From Methylococcaceae bacterium (GTDB lineage: Bacteria > Pseudomonadota > Gammaproteobacteria > Methylococcales > Methylomonadaceae), in NCBI GenBank assembly GCA_030699345.1, contig JAUYMX010000127.1:1-5139 (forward strand): DNA of 5,139 nt, given 5' to 3'. Of the stretch, positions 1 to 5,139 are shown one piece after another; position 1 is the stretch's first letter; each line of letters opens with the position of its first letter. The translations under genes and the position numbers were made by a program. The notes under the pieces are model-generated. The model was not told where the DNA came from. It worked only from the letters and a program-made list of their open reading frames with translations, and made no database searches.

Positions 1-103
1 TAGCAACGATTTGAAATTCATTAGTGCGACCAGATTCATACAAGGCACGAACGATATTGCGGCCAATGCGACCATAACCATTGATTGCGACTTTGATAGA
101 CAT
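1..103 (-). CDS. gap: Type I glyceraldehyde-3-phosphate / erythrose-4-phosphate dehydrogenase, N-terminal fragment (runs off left edge)
   Basis: Reading leftward from the ATG at 103-101 gives 34 residues beginning MSIKVAINGYGRIGRNIVRA and ending NEFQIVA, still open at the window edge. This is the N-terminal NAD(P)-binding strand and glycine-rich loop of the GAPDH family: INGYGRIGR carries the GxGxxG pattern at G9, G11 and G14. Family members oxidise glyceraldehyde-3-phosphate to 1,3-bisphosphoglycerate in glycolysis and gluconeogenesis, or erythrose-4-phosphate in pyridoxal phosphate synthesis (Epd). The ALYESGR segment also occurs in E. coli Epd, so the two activities cannot be separated from this fragment; the catalytic Cys and substrate-binding residues lie outside the window. 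A GGA-containing ribosome site lies a few bases upstream of the ATG. The gene is in the same direction as the PilZ gene, 119 bp downstream of it, and probably has its own promoter. The family is nearly certain; gap versus epd is open. Confidence 0.9.
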   Translation of the reverse strand, partial: MSIKVAINGYGRIGRNIVRALYESGRTNEFQIVA

Positions 104-166
104 AATTATTTCCAGATTGAAGTTTTAAAACGAAACAGGTATTAACCACCACCCGCTGAGGTTCTG

Positions 167-196
167 ACTATAGCAAAAGCTAAGGCGATTAGTCTA
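167..196 (-). promoter_or_regulatory. Candidate extended -10 sigma70 promoter for the dehydrogenase gene
   Basis: On the minus strand there is a TATAGT -10 hexamer (plus positions 167-172) preceded by TGC (173-175), which matches the extended -10 form TGnTATAAT well. An 18-bp spacer separates it from TAGACT (191-196), a 4-of-6 match to TTGACA. Transcription would start near position 160 and leave a leader of roughly 55-60 nt before the ATG at 103. The leader includes a GGTGGTGGTTAATACC stretch (about 138-153) of unknown role. The -35 hexamer lies inside the hairpin proposed as the PilZ-gene terminator. This was found by eye only. Confidence 0.4.
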
Positions 197-214
197 ATAG
201 GCGATGGCGCTTAG
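175..214 (-). terminator. Imperfect hairpin plus short T-run, possible terminator of the PilZ gene
   Basis: Just downstream of the PilZ stop codon, the minus strand can fold with outer arms CTAAGCG (208-214) and CGCCTTAG (180-187, one bulged base) and inner arms ATTAG (194-198) and CTAAT (188-192). Nine unpaired bases lie on one side (199-207). The helix is followed by TTTT within GCTTTTGC (175-178). The interrupted stem and four-base T-run make it a weak intrinsic terminator at best. The inner arms could instead be an operator, because they overlap the -35 of the downstream promoter. Confidence 0.3.
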
Positions 215-222
215 GATTAACA

Positions 223-561
223 TCAAGCGACTTTGAAGCATTCAAGAATAATGTCTTCATAGTCATTTTTACTGGGTGGATTTTCATAGTGCAAACCAAA
301 CTCGTTATCTGCAATTTCATGCTTGATGACGCCGCGAATGGTCAACGGAATACCGGACTCAGGCAGAATGAGCTGTATTTGTATTTTGTCGTTAACGTGG
401 GCCCTTAACGGCTCAGTAAGTTTTAAACGAATACCGCTGTGACTTATGTTGATAACTTCGCCTTTAACATAAATCTGATCCAGTGCCTCGTTCTCCAGAG
501 TTACCCGCGCCACCAACCCCTCAGGATTAAAGCGTGCATATTGGCGTTGCTCGTTATTCAT
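223..561 (-). CDS. Single-domain PilZ protein, probable c-di-GMP receptor
   Basis: This 112-residue soluble protein is essentially one PilZ beta-barrel domain. Both diagnostic c-di-GMP motifs are visible: the N-terminal RxxxR as R6-QYA-R10, and (D/N)xSxxG as N38-I-S40-H-S-G43. In known PilZ proteins the arginines and the D/NxSxxG loop clamp the dinucleotide. There is no signal peptide, membrane segment or second domain, and the length is normal for stand-alone PilZ adaptors, which usually work by binding a partner protein. The ATG at 561-559 has an AGGG ribosome site about seven bases upstream. The gene is divergent from the large GGDEF-EAL gene, with 154 bp between them, which suggests it reads c-di-GMP made or removed by that neighbour. 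The output (motility, pili, polysaccharide or other) cannot be told from the sequence. Domain assignment is strong; the partnership is inferred. Confidence 0.92.
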   Translation of the reverse strand: MNNEQRQYARFNPEGLVARVTLENEALDQIYVKGEVINISHSGIRLKLTEPLRAHVNDKIQIQLILPESGIPLTIRGVIKHEIADNEFGLHYENPPSKNDYEDIILECFKVA

Positions 562-590
562 AATAAACCCTACTGATTAAGTCCATTTGT

Positions 591-617
591 AGTATAGGCA
601 AAAATTACCAACTGCAA
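591..617 (-). promoter_or_regulatory. Candidate sigma70 promoter for the PilZ gene
   Basis: On the minus strand, TATACT (plus positions 591-596, 5 of 6 to TATAAT) lies downstream of TTGCAG (612-617, 4 of 6 to TTGACA) with a 15-bp spacer, or 16 bp if GTTGCA is taken as the -35. The spacer is shorter than the preferred 17 bp. The transcript would start near 584 and have a leader of about 20-25 nt before the ATG at 561. Its -35 end lies about 10 bp from the -35 element of the opposing candidate sigma28 promoter, so the two would be back to back. Confidence 0.35.
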
Positions 618-627
618 CGGTGTGATT

Positions 628-655
628 TAAAGTTGTAGTCTATACTCGCCAATCA
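628..655 (+). promoter_or_regulatory. Candidate sigma28 (FliA) promoter for the MASE1-PAS-GGDEF-EAL gene
   Basis: TAAAGTTG (628-635) matches 7 of 8 bases of the flagellar sigma28 -35 consensus TAAAGTTT. GCCAATCA (648-655) matches 6 of 8 bases of the -10 consensus GCCGATAA. The spacer is 12 bp; the usual E. coli spacing is 11, so this is one base long. A start near 662 would give a leader of about 54 nt. A TATACT hexamer (641-646) lies between the two elements, but no convincing sigma70 -35 sits 16-18 bp upstream of it. Flagellar-class control of a c-di-GMP enzyme is biologically sensible, but the call rests on visual matching. Confidence 0.4.
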
Positions 656-706
656 CGTAAGTATCAACGTTCAATTAATCTGAAAGCAATGAACACAAAC
701 AGACTT

Positions 707-712
707 AGGTAA
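707..712 (+). promoter_or_regulatory. Ribosome binding site and upstream stop that fix the GGDEF-EAL start
   Basis: AGG at 707-709 lies six bases before the ATG at 716. An in-frame TAA at 710-712, two codons before the ATG, rules out an earlier start in this frame. The ATG at 716 is therefore the longest possible start, and it places the first hydrophobic helix directly at the N-terminus, as expected for a MASE1 protein. Confidence 0.6.
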
Positions 713-715
713 CAA

Positions 716-3289
716 ATGTTGCTAAAAATACTAATGATAGGGATCGTTGCCTTACTGTATGCACTGCTTGCTTGGTCAGCAGTAGTGTATGCACCAGTCG
801 ATTTTATTACCATTGTTTGGCCTGCCAGTGGCTTCGCGTCAGCTGCACTTTTGATGGGTGGACAGCGATATGCTTTTTCAATATTTTTCGGATCACTGCT
901 GGCGTATATCTTATTAAATAAACCGCTAACTACGGCTGCAATGATGGCGCTTGGCAGTACGTTAGAAGCGATGGCATTTGTTTGGCTAATCAACAGACAA
1001 GGTAAGCTTCATACGCACTTAACGACATTACGAAGCTATTTGCAATTTATCGTTGCGGCCGGTGTTGGCAGCACAATTGCAGCCAGTATTGGTGTCAGTA
1101 GTTTATTGATAGATAAATTTATCAGCGAACAAAGTTACCTGCATAGTTTGGCGCAATGGTGGATGGGCGACACCTTGGGAATTATGCTGATTACGCCACT
1201 ACTGCTTATTTGGCGAAAATTTCCTGATGACTGGTACGGCGCCAAGCGAATCCTGGAAATTGTCGCGACCATCTCATTAATAGCCTTGGTGGGGCAAGTG
1301 GTATTCCTGGGCTGGCTGAATGAACTTGCAGGGCAGGTTGCTAAAGGGTCGTTGATGTTTTTATTTGTTAGCTGGGTGGCCGTCCGATTAGGGATTCACG
1401 GCACGCTTATCGTCGTCATGCTGGTAGCTGTCCAGGCGTTGTTGGGTGCTATTGAAGGTCTTGGTTATTTTGCCAACGACATCAAGGAGAGCGGTTTAAC
1501 CAACTATTGGCTATACATGGTCAGTTTGTCAGTGGTGGGTATGGCGCTGGCGACCTATTTTGCCGAGTTCAAGCGTAGCGAAGTGCAACTTAAACTGGCG
1601 GCGAAGGTATTTGAGCAAAGTACTGAGGGCTTCTTGATCACTGATGCTCAGTCAAATATCATCAGAGTCAATCATGCTTTTACAGCGATCACTGGCTACA
1701 GTGAGGCCGAAATTCTTGGGAAAAACCCGCGCTTATTGGGTTCCGGTCGACAAAACCAGGATTTTTACCGGACCATGTGGCAACAAATTAACAGCGTCGG
1801 ATATTGGCAGGGCGAGATATGGAACCGGCGCAAGAACGGTCAAGAATATCCTGAGTTTTTAAGTATCAGTGCAGTACACAATGACCTTGGTCAAGTGACG
1901 GAATATGTTGCCGTCTTTTCTGATATTACCGAGCAAAAAGCTTCCGAGGATCAGCTTACCTTTAATGCGATGCATGATCCGCTGACCGCTTTACCCAATC
2001 GGGTATTGTTGTTTCATAGCCTGGAGCATGCCATCGAAATGGCGCACCGAGAAGGTAAGCAGCTTGCCTTATTAATGCTGGATTTGGATGGCTTTAAACA
2101 TGTCAATGATAGCTTTGGACATTTGCTGGGCGATCAATTACTGCAACAAGTGGCCGAGCGCTTAGCTTCGCGTTTACGTGGCGTGGATATGGTGGCGCGC
2201 TTGGGTGGTGATGAATTTACGGTATTGCTGGAAGATCTTGCCCATGAAGATGATGCGGCGCGAGTTGCCGAGGCGATTATTGAAGATTTAAGCGAGCCTT
2301 GGCAGTTGCCGGATGTAGGCGAAGTACGAATTGGCGTTAGTATTGGTATCAGCTTGTATCCGCAGCATGGTGACAATCCGGAAATATTGCTGCAGCAAGC
2401 CGACACGGCGCTTTATCACTCCAAGGCGGCAGGGCGGAATCGGTTTTCTTACTTTTCAGATGAACTGACAGTCGCGGCGCGCCTGCGTATTGATATGGAA
2501 GCCAGGTTACGCCGAGCCATCTCACAGAATGAACTGCGGGTTTATTATCAGCCGCAAGTAGATATGAATTCAGGACTTATTGTCGGCGCAGAGGCGTTAG
2601 TGCGCTGGCAAGATCCTATCGAAGGCCTCATTCCGCCGTTGCGGTTTATCCCCTTGGCCGAGGAGACCGGACTTATTATGGCGATAGGCGAATGGGTGTT
2701 GCGCGAAACCTGTCGCCAAGGCAAGGCTTGGCTGGACGCAGGTTTGCCGAAGTTAACCTTAGCGGTTAACGTGTCGCCACAGCAGATTCAACGCGGCAAC
2801 ATGAGCAAATTGGTTGAGACCATACTGACTGAGACCGGTTTTCCGGCCAAACAGCTGGAGTTGGAATTAACCGAAACCGGCTTGATGAATCATCAGCAAC
2901 ACACGGTCAGCTTGTTAAAGGATTTACGCGCTCAAGGCATTCGCCTGGCGATTGATGATTTTGGTACCGGTTATTCATCGCTGGCGCATCTTAAGCACTT
3001 TCCTCTTGATGTTCTGAAAATCGATAAGAGTTTTATCGACGACATTCCGCATCATCAGGATGACATGGAAATCACCGCCACCATTCTGGCGATGGGCCAT
3101 ATATTAGGTTTTAAAGTCTTGGCCGAAGGCGTTGAAACGCTGGAGCAATTCGCCTTTTTGCAAGTGCAAGGCTGCGATTTATATCAAGGTTATTTTAAAA
3201 GTCGGCCGCTTCCCGCTGATGAATTTGTCGAGCTATTGCTCAAAGATGGCCGGGTTAAAACCGCACCGACCTTAGAGCTCAGCTATTGA
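716..3289 (+). CDS. Membrane-bound MASE1-PAS-GGDEF-EAL c-di-GMP synthase/phosphodiesterase
   Basis: An 857-residue inner-membrane signalling enzyme. Residues about 4-285 form a MASE1-type sensor with roughly eight hydrophobic helices and hallmark segments VWPASGF (34-40) and WWMGDTLG (148-155). A PAS domain (about 293-408) has the common NPRLLGSG and WQGEIWNRRKNG segments and ends in FSDITEQK. The GGDEF domain (about 410-580) has an intact GGDEF (497-501), metal-site D456 in DLDGF, and an intact I-site R488-x-x-D491 five residues upstream, implying product inhibition. The EAL domain (about 595-842) has EALVRW (626-631), N685, E717 in ELTE, DDFGTGYSSL (747-756), K768, D770, E804 and Q824. No key residue is visibly missing, so both GTP-to-c-di-GMP synthesis and c-di-GMP-to-pGpG hydrolysis look possible; which dominates is unknown. 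The architecture recalls E. coli DgcE and PdeF. The ligands of MASE1 and of this PAS are unknown. It is divergent from the PilZ gene, and its 3' end overlaps convergent cyaA by 11 bp. Confidence 0.96.
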   Translation: MLLKILMIGIVALLYALLAWSAVVYAPVDFITIVWPASGFASAALLMGGQRYAFSIFFGSLLAYILLNKPLTTAAMMALGSTLEAMAFVWLINRQGKLHTHLTTLRSYLQFIVAAGVGSTIAASIGVSSLLIDKFISEQSYLHSLAQWWMGDTLGIMLITPLLLIWRKFPDDWYGAKRILEIVATISLIALVGQVVFLGWLNELAGQVAKGSLMFLFVSWVAVRLGIHGTLIVVMLVAVQALLGAIEGLGYFANDIKESGLTNYWLYMVSLSVVGMALATYFAEFKRSEVQLKLAAKVFEQSTEGFLITDAQSNIIRVNHAFTAITGYSEAEILGKNPRLLGSGRQNQDFYRTMWQQINSVGYWQGEIWNRRKNGQEYPEFLSISAVHNDLGQVTEYVAVFSDITEQKASEDQLTFNAMHDPLTALPNRVLLFHSLEHAIEMAHREGKQLALLMLDLDGFKHVNDSFGHLLGDQLLQQVAERLASRLRGVDMVARLGGDEFTVLLEDLAHEDDAARVAEAIIEDLSEPWQLPDVGEVRIGVSIGISLYPQHGDNPEILLQQADTALYHSKAAGRNRFSYFSDELTVAARLRIDMEARLRRAISQNELRVYYQPQVDMNSGLIVGAEALVRWQDPIEGLIPPLRFIPLAEETGLIMAIGEWVLRETCRQGKAWLDAGLPKLTLAVNVSPQQIQRGNMSKLVETILTETGFPAKQLELELTETGLMNHQQHTVSLLKDLRAQGIRLAIDDFGTGYSSLAHLKHFPLDVLKIDKSFIDDIPHHQDDMEITATILAMGHILGFKVLAEGVETLEQFAFLQVQGCDLYQGYFKSRPLPADEFVELLLKDGRVKTAPTLELSY
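3279..3289. other. 11-bp tail-to-tail overlap of the GGDEF-EAL and cyaA coding regions
   Basis: The plus-strand stop TGA is at 3287-3289 and the minus-strand cyaA stop TGA occupies 3281-3279. The last codons of each gene are therefore read antisense by the other, and there is no intergenic space for a terminator. Transcripts of both genes must end inside the opposing gene or run through it, creating 3' complementary RNA. Both reading frames continue family-typical or in-frame sequence up to their stops, so I see no sign of an assembly error here. Confidence 0.9.
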
Positions 3290-5139
3290 ATTTATCTTCA
3301 ATTTTTTGCTTGTAATTTAAGTAATGGATAGTCTGCTGTTGCTCAGCGCTATCAACCCGAAGCGCAGATAACGGCAGCTCAATATCACTGATATGCACCG
3401 GATAATTTTGTTTGCTGCGCCGAAAGCTCAGCACATATTGGTACGCTGCAAAAAACACCTGCGGGCCATGATCTAATGAAGAAAACTCCTGTTCATTGCA
3501 ATACACCGTGTAGACGATGCCTTTAGGCGTGGTTTCACCGCTGATGCGCAAATTAAGCGCTTTACTGCTGTCTGGTGTACTTATATTTACCCGGTTACAT
3601 GACCAGACCCCCGCAGAATTTTTGTGTAATTGGTAAAAGGCGATAGCGACATCAGATTCAAAAAAGTTGCGGTTAAGGACATTATCCAAAAAAGTTGCAT
3701 AGTGGCTTAGCAGCCGGTCGGTAAAGGTATTGGCATGGTGCTGCACATACAAAGAGCCTCGCTCATCAATGATATAAATGCTGACATCGACATTATTTTG
3801 ATAATAAAACAGCTGAATTACTTGGGCGTTATTAAAAGTATAAAGCAGTGGAATCGGCGTATTCGCCAAAATGGATTCATCAAAATGACTGGGCCGGAAC
3901 TGTTTCTGTGGGCTGGCAAGTGCTTTTAATAAAGCGTCTTCATCGGTTAAATAATCGTAATTCAGGATGTTGTCGGTTTTTTGAAAGACATAAAAGCCAT
4001 GACCGCCAGATAAGAAATAGCGGTTGTTGTCGCCATTGGAAAATAGTTTTAGCAGGGTTTTATAAACGTCTTCAATGCGCAGCACGATACTTTTACCGCG
4101 TGTCGGCGTATCGCAAAGCACACTGATGGCCGCTGCCGGCGCTTGGGCAGGGCGGTTATTGATAATGCTTGTTAACACGTCAAAAAGCCCCGCTAATCCT
4201 TCATGTTGACTGGTATTGATTTCGCCCCAGCTGGTCAGTGACACGCATTCGGTAGTCTGTACAAAACACTGCCGGATCATGCCATAACTGAAAGCATCAG
4301 AGCGGGCGCTCATCATGAGTCGGCCATCTTCCCGATGCTCGGTATCCGGCTGTCCCAGGTTGATTAACAGTAATGAATGCGACGGCTTATTAGCGGTTTG
4401 GTAAGTATCCAGCGGTGCATCGCTGTCAAAATGGGCGGTTAAAAATTGCTCAAGTTGCGACAGCGTTGTATGCAATTGATCGCTAGTCATCTTCAAGGCA
4501 TGCGCACTAAAGTAGAGCTTTAAATACTTATGATAAAGACCATTCACCACCGCCCAACACAGCAATTCAATCAATGTCCGGCCTTTTTGTAGCGGTTCAG
4601 CAGTCCCGACATTATTCATTTGGACATTGCCAAGATAAAGGCTCCAGCCTTCATGATCATCACTCAGGCGACTGTCTACCAACGATAATTCACGCGCGAC
4701 GATGTCGATTTGATGGCGCGTGGTAAGAATTTCGATTTTGCCCGGCTTCTTTTCCAAGAAGGCATTCAACTTTCTGCCGATCAACCTTAAATCGTTGTTG
4801 TGTGTTTGCTGAGCCAAAGCATGCTCACGAGCAAAGCCCGTGATCATGCGATAACAGTGTGTCACTGCCTGCAATATCACTGCGTGCTCGGCACTGGCTT
4901 TACTGATGTCCCAATGATTTTGTTGTTTGGCGGCAGCAAGTGTTGTTAACGGCCAGTGATAACGATCGGCGACCGATTGCATATAACGTTGCCGATACGT
5001 CCGGTTTAGTGCGTCCATCGTGCTGTCGGAAGAGCCCATTATTTTCAGGTAAAAACACTGCCTGGCTAAATCCAGACGACGCTTGCTTTGATGTTGCTGA
5101 AGGTATTGTTCCACCTTTTGATAAATCAGCAGGTATGGG
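3279..5139 (-). CDS. cyaA: Class I adenylate cyclase, C-terminal 619 residues (5' end off right edge)
   Basis: The frame is open from the right edge, beginning PYLLIYQKVEQYL, to the TGA at 3281-3279. It lines up from memory with E. coli CyaA along its length: PYLLIYQKVEQYL with PYCMMLERVTEYL, LDLARQCFYLK (about 5073-5041) with LDLVRRCFYLK, RKLNAFLEKKPGK with RKLYAAFEALPGK, SDAFSYG with LDVFSFG, and IYIIDERGSLYVQHH with IYILDESNRVEVYHH. CyaA makes cAMP from ATP for CRP-type regulators. The catalytic nucleotidyltransferase domain with its GS and DxD residues is outside the window, so activity cannot be judged. The C-terminus extends beyond the E. coli type by roughly 80-100 residues, with a YCNEQEFSSLDHGPQ segment (about 3503-3459) that resembles Pseudomonas-type CyaA. 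The GTG at 5114 is an internal Val codon, not a start. No promoter is visible because the 5' end is missing. Confidence 0.95.
   Translation of the reverse strand, partial: PYLLIYQKVEQYLQQHQSKRRLDLARQCFYLKIMGSSDSTMDALNRTYRQRYMQSVADRYHWPLTTLAAAKQQNHWDISKASAEHAVILQAVTHCYRMITGFAREHALAQQTHNNDLRLIGRKLNAFLEKKPGKIEILTTRHQIDIVARELSLVDSRLSDDHEGWSLYLGNVQMNNVGTAEPLQKGRTLIELLCWAVVNGLYHKYLKLYFSAHALKMTSDQLHTTLSQLEQFLTAHFDSDAPLDTYQTANKPSHSLLLINLGQPDTEHREDGRLMMSARSDAFSYGMIRQCFVQTTECVSLTSWGEINTSQHEGLAGLFDVLTSIINNRPAQAPAAAISVLCDTPTRGKSIVLRIEDVYKTLLKLFSNGDNNRYFLSGGHGFYVFQKTDNILNYDYLTDEDALLKALASPQKQFRPSHFDESILANTPIPLLYTFNNAQVIQLFYYQNNVDVSIYIIDERGSLYVQHHANTFTDRLLSHYATFLDNVLNRNFFESDVAIAFYQLHKNSAGVWSCNRVNISTPDSSKALNLRISGETTPKGIVYTVYCNEQEFSSLDHGPQVFFAAYQYVLSFRRSKQNYPVHISDIELPLSALRVDSAEQQQTIHYLNYKQKIEDKFNS
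3285..3307 (+). terminator. Possible weak intrinsic terminator of the GGDEF-EAL gene, inside cyaA
   Basis: ATTGAA (3285-3290) and TTCAAT (3297-3302) form a perfect 6-bp stem around a six-base loop, TTTATC, followed directly by TTTTT (3303-3307). The left arm includes the TGA stop of the GGDEF-EAL gene, and the whole structure sits in the last codons of cyaA on the other strand. The stem has a single G-C pair, so it is much weaker than a standard terminator. The placement right at the stop and the U-tract are what make it worth listing. I saw no matching structure for cyaA in the 50 bp past its own stop. Confidence 0.3.

Noticed and set aside
621..636. TGTGA half-site suggesting a CRP-cAMP operator, tempting because cyaA is nearby
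   Set aside because: The partner half after six bases is GTTGT rather than TCACA, so only one half matches. The better-spaced AATCAC is too far away for one CRP dimer.
641..646. TATACT as a sigma70 -10 for the GGDEF-EAL gene
   Set aside because: No acceptable -35 lies 16-18 bp upstream (the sequence there is CGGTGT or similar) and there is no TGn extension, so the sigma28 reading fits better.
664..993. Minus-strand open frame of 109 codons over the start of the GGDEF-EAL gene
   Set aside because: It lies antisense to the well-supported MASE1 region, has no recognisable family and covers the divergent promoter region; it looks like a shadow frame.
2134..2406. Minus-strand open frame of 90 codons opposite the GGDEF domain
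   Set aside because: It is antisense to conserved GGDEF coding sequence and its Ser/Arg-rich composition is typical of a shadow translation.
3240..3278. GGTT/AACC hairpin downstream of the cyaA stop as a cyaA terminator
   Set aside because: The loop would be only two bases, or the stem only three pairs, and no T-run follows on the minus strand.
3735..4126. Two overlapping plus-strand open frames inside cyaA
   Set aside because: They run opposite to strongly conserved CyaA codons, show no family features and overlap each other.
5112..5114. GTG as a possible start codon for the large minus-strand frame
   Set aside because: The frame stays open to the right edge, and the residues upstream (PYLLIYQK) continue the match to CyaA, so this GTG encodes an internal valine.

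Overview
The window looks like chromosomal DNA from a gammaproteobacterium with moderate G+C content (judged by eye, not computed). The main reason is a class I adenylate cyclase (CyaA) fragment with a long C-terminus that resembles the Pseudomonas-type enzymes from memory. A GAPDH/E4PDH-type dehydrogenase start and a large c-di-GMP enzyme fit this. A methanotroph-like (Methylococcales) host is possible, but that is only a guess. I saw no RNA genes, CRISPR arrays, insertion sequences, transposases or phage genes.

Layout from left to right. (1) Positions 1-103, minus strand: the first 34 codons of a type I glyceraldehyde-3-phosphate or erythrose-4-phosphate dehydrogenase, which runs off the left edge. 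(2) Positions 104-222: a 119-bp spacer with a candidate extended -10 promoter for the dehydrogenase and, overlapping it, an imperfect hairpin that may terminate the next gene. (3) Positions 223-561, minus strand: a small single-domain PilZ protein with both c-di-GMP-binding motifs. (4) Positions 562-715: a 154-bp divergent regulatory region with a candidate sigma70 promoter for the PilZ gene and a candidate sigma28 (FliA, flagellar) promoter for the next gene. (5) Positions 716-3289, plus strand: an 857-residue MASE1-PAS-GGDEF-EAL protein whose visible catalytic motifs for making and degrading c-di-GMP are intact, with an intact allosteric I-site. (6) Positions 3279-5139, minus strand: the C-terminal 619 residues of class I adenylate cyclase. 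Its catalytic N-terminal domain lies beyond the right edge. It converges on the GGDEF-EAL gene and overlaps it by 11 bp.

The shared theme is nucleotide second messengers. A membrane-bound c-di-GMP synthase/phosphodiesterase sits between a divergently transcribed c-di-GMP receptor and a convergent cAMP synthase. The PilZ protein is a plausible reader of the c-di-GMP set by its neighbour. The tail-to-tail overlap with cyaA could couple transcription of the cAMP and c-di-GMP genes. All protein families here are known. The less ordinary points are the arrangement, the possible flagellar promoter and the overlapping 3' ends.
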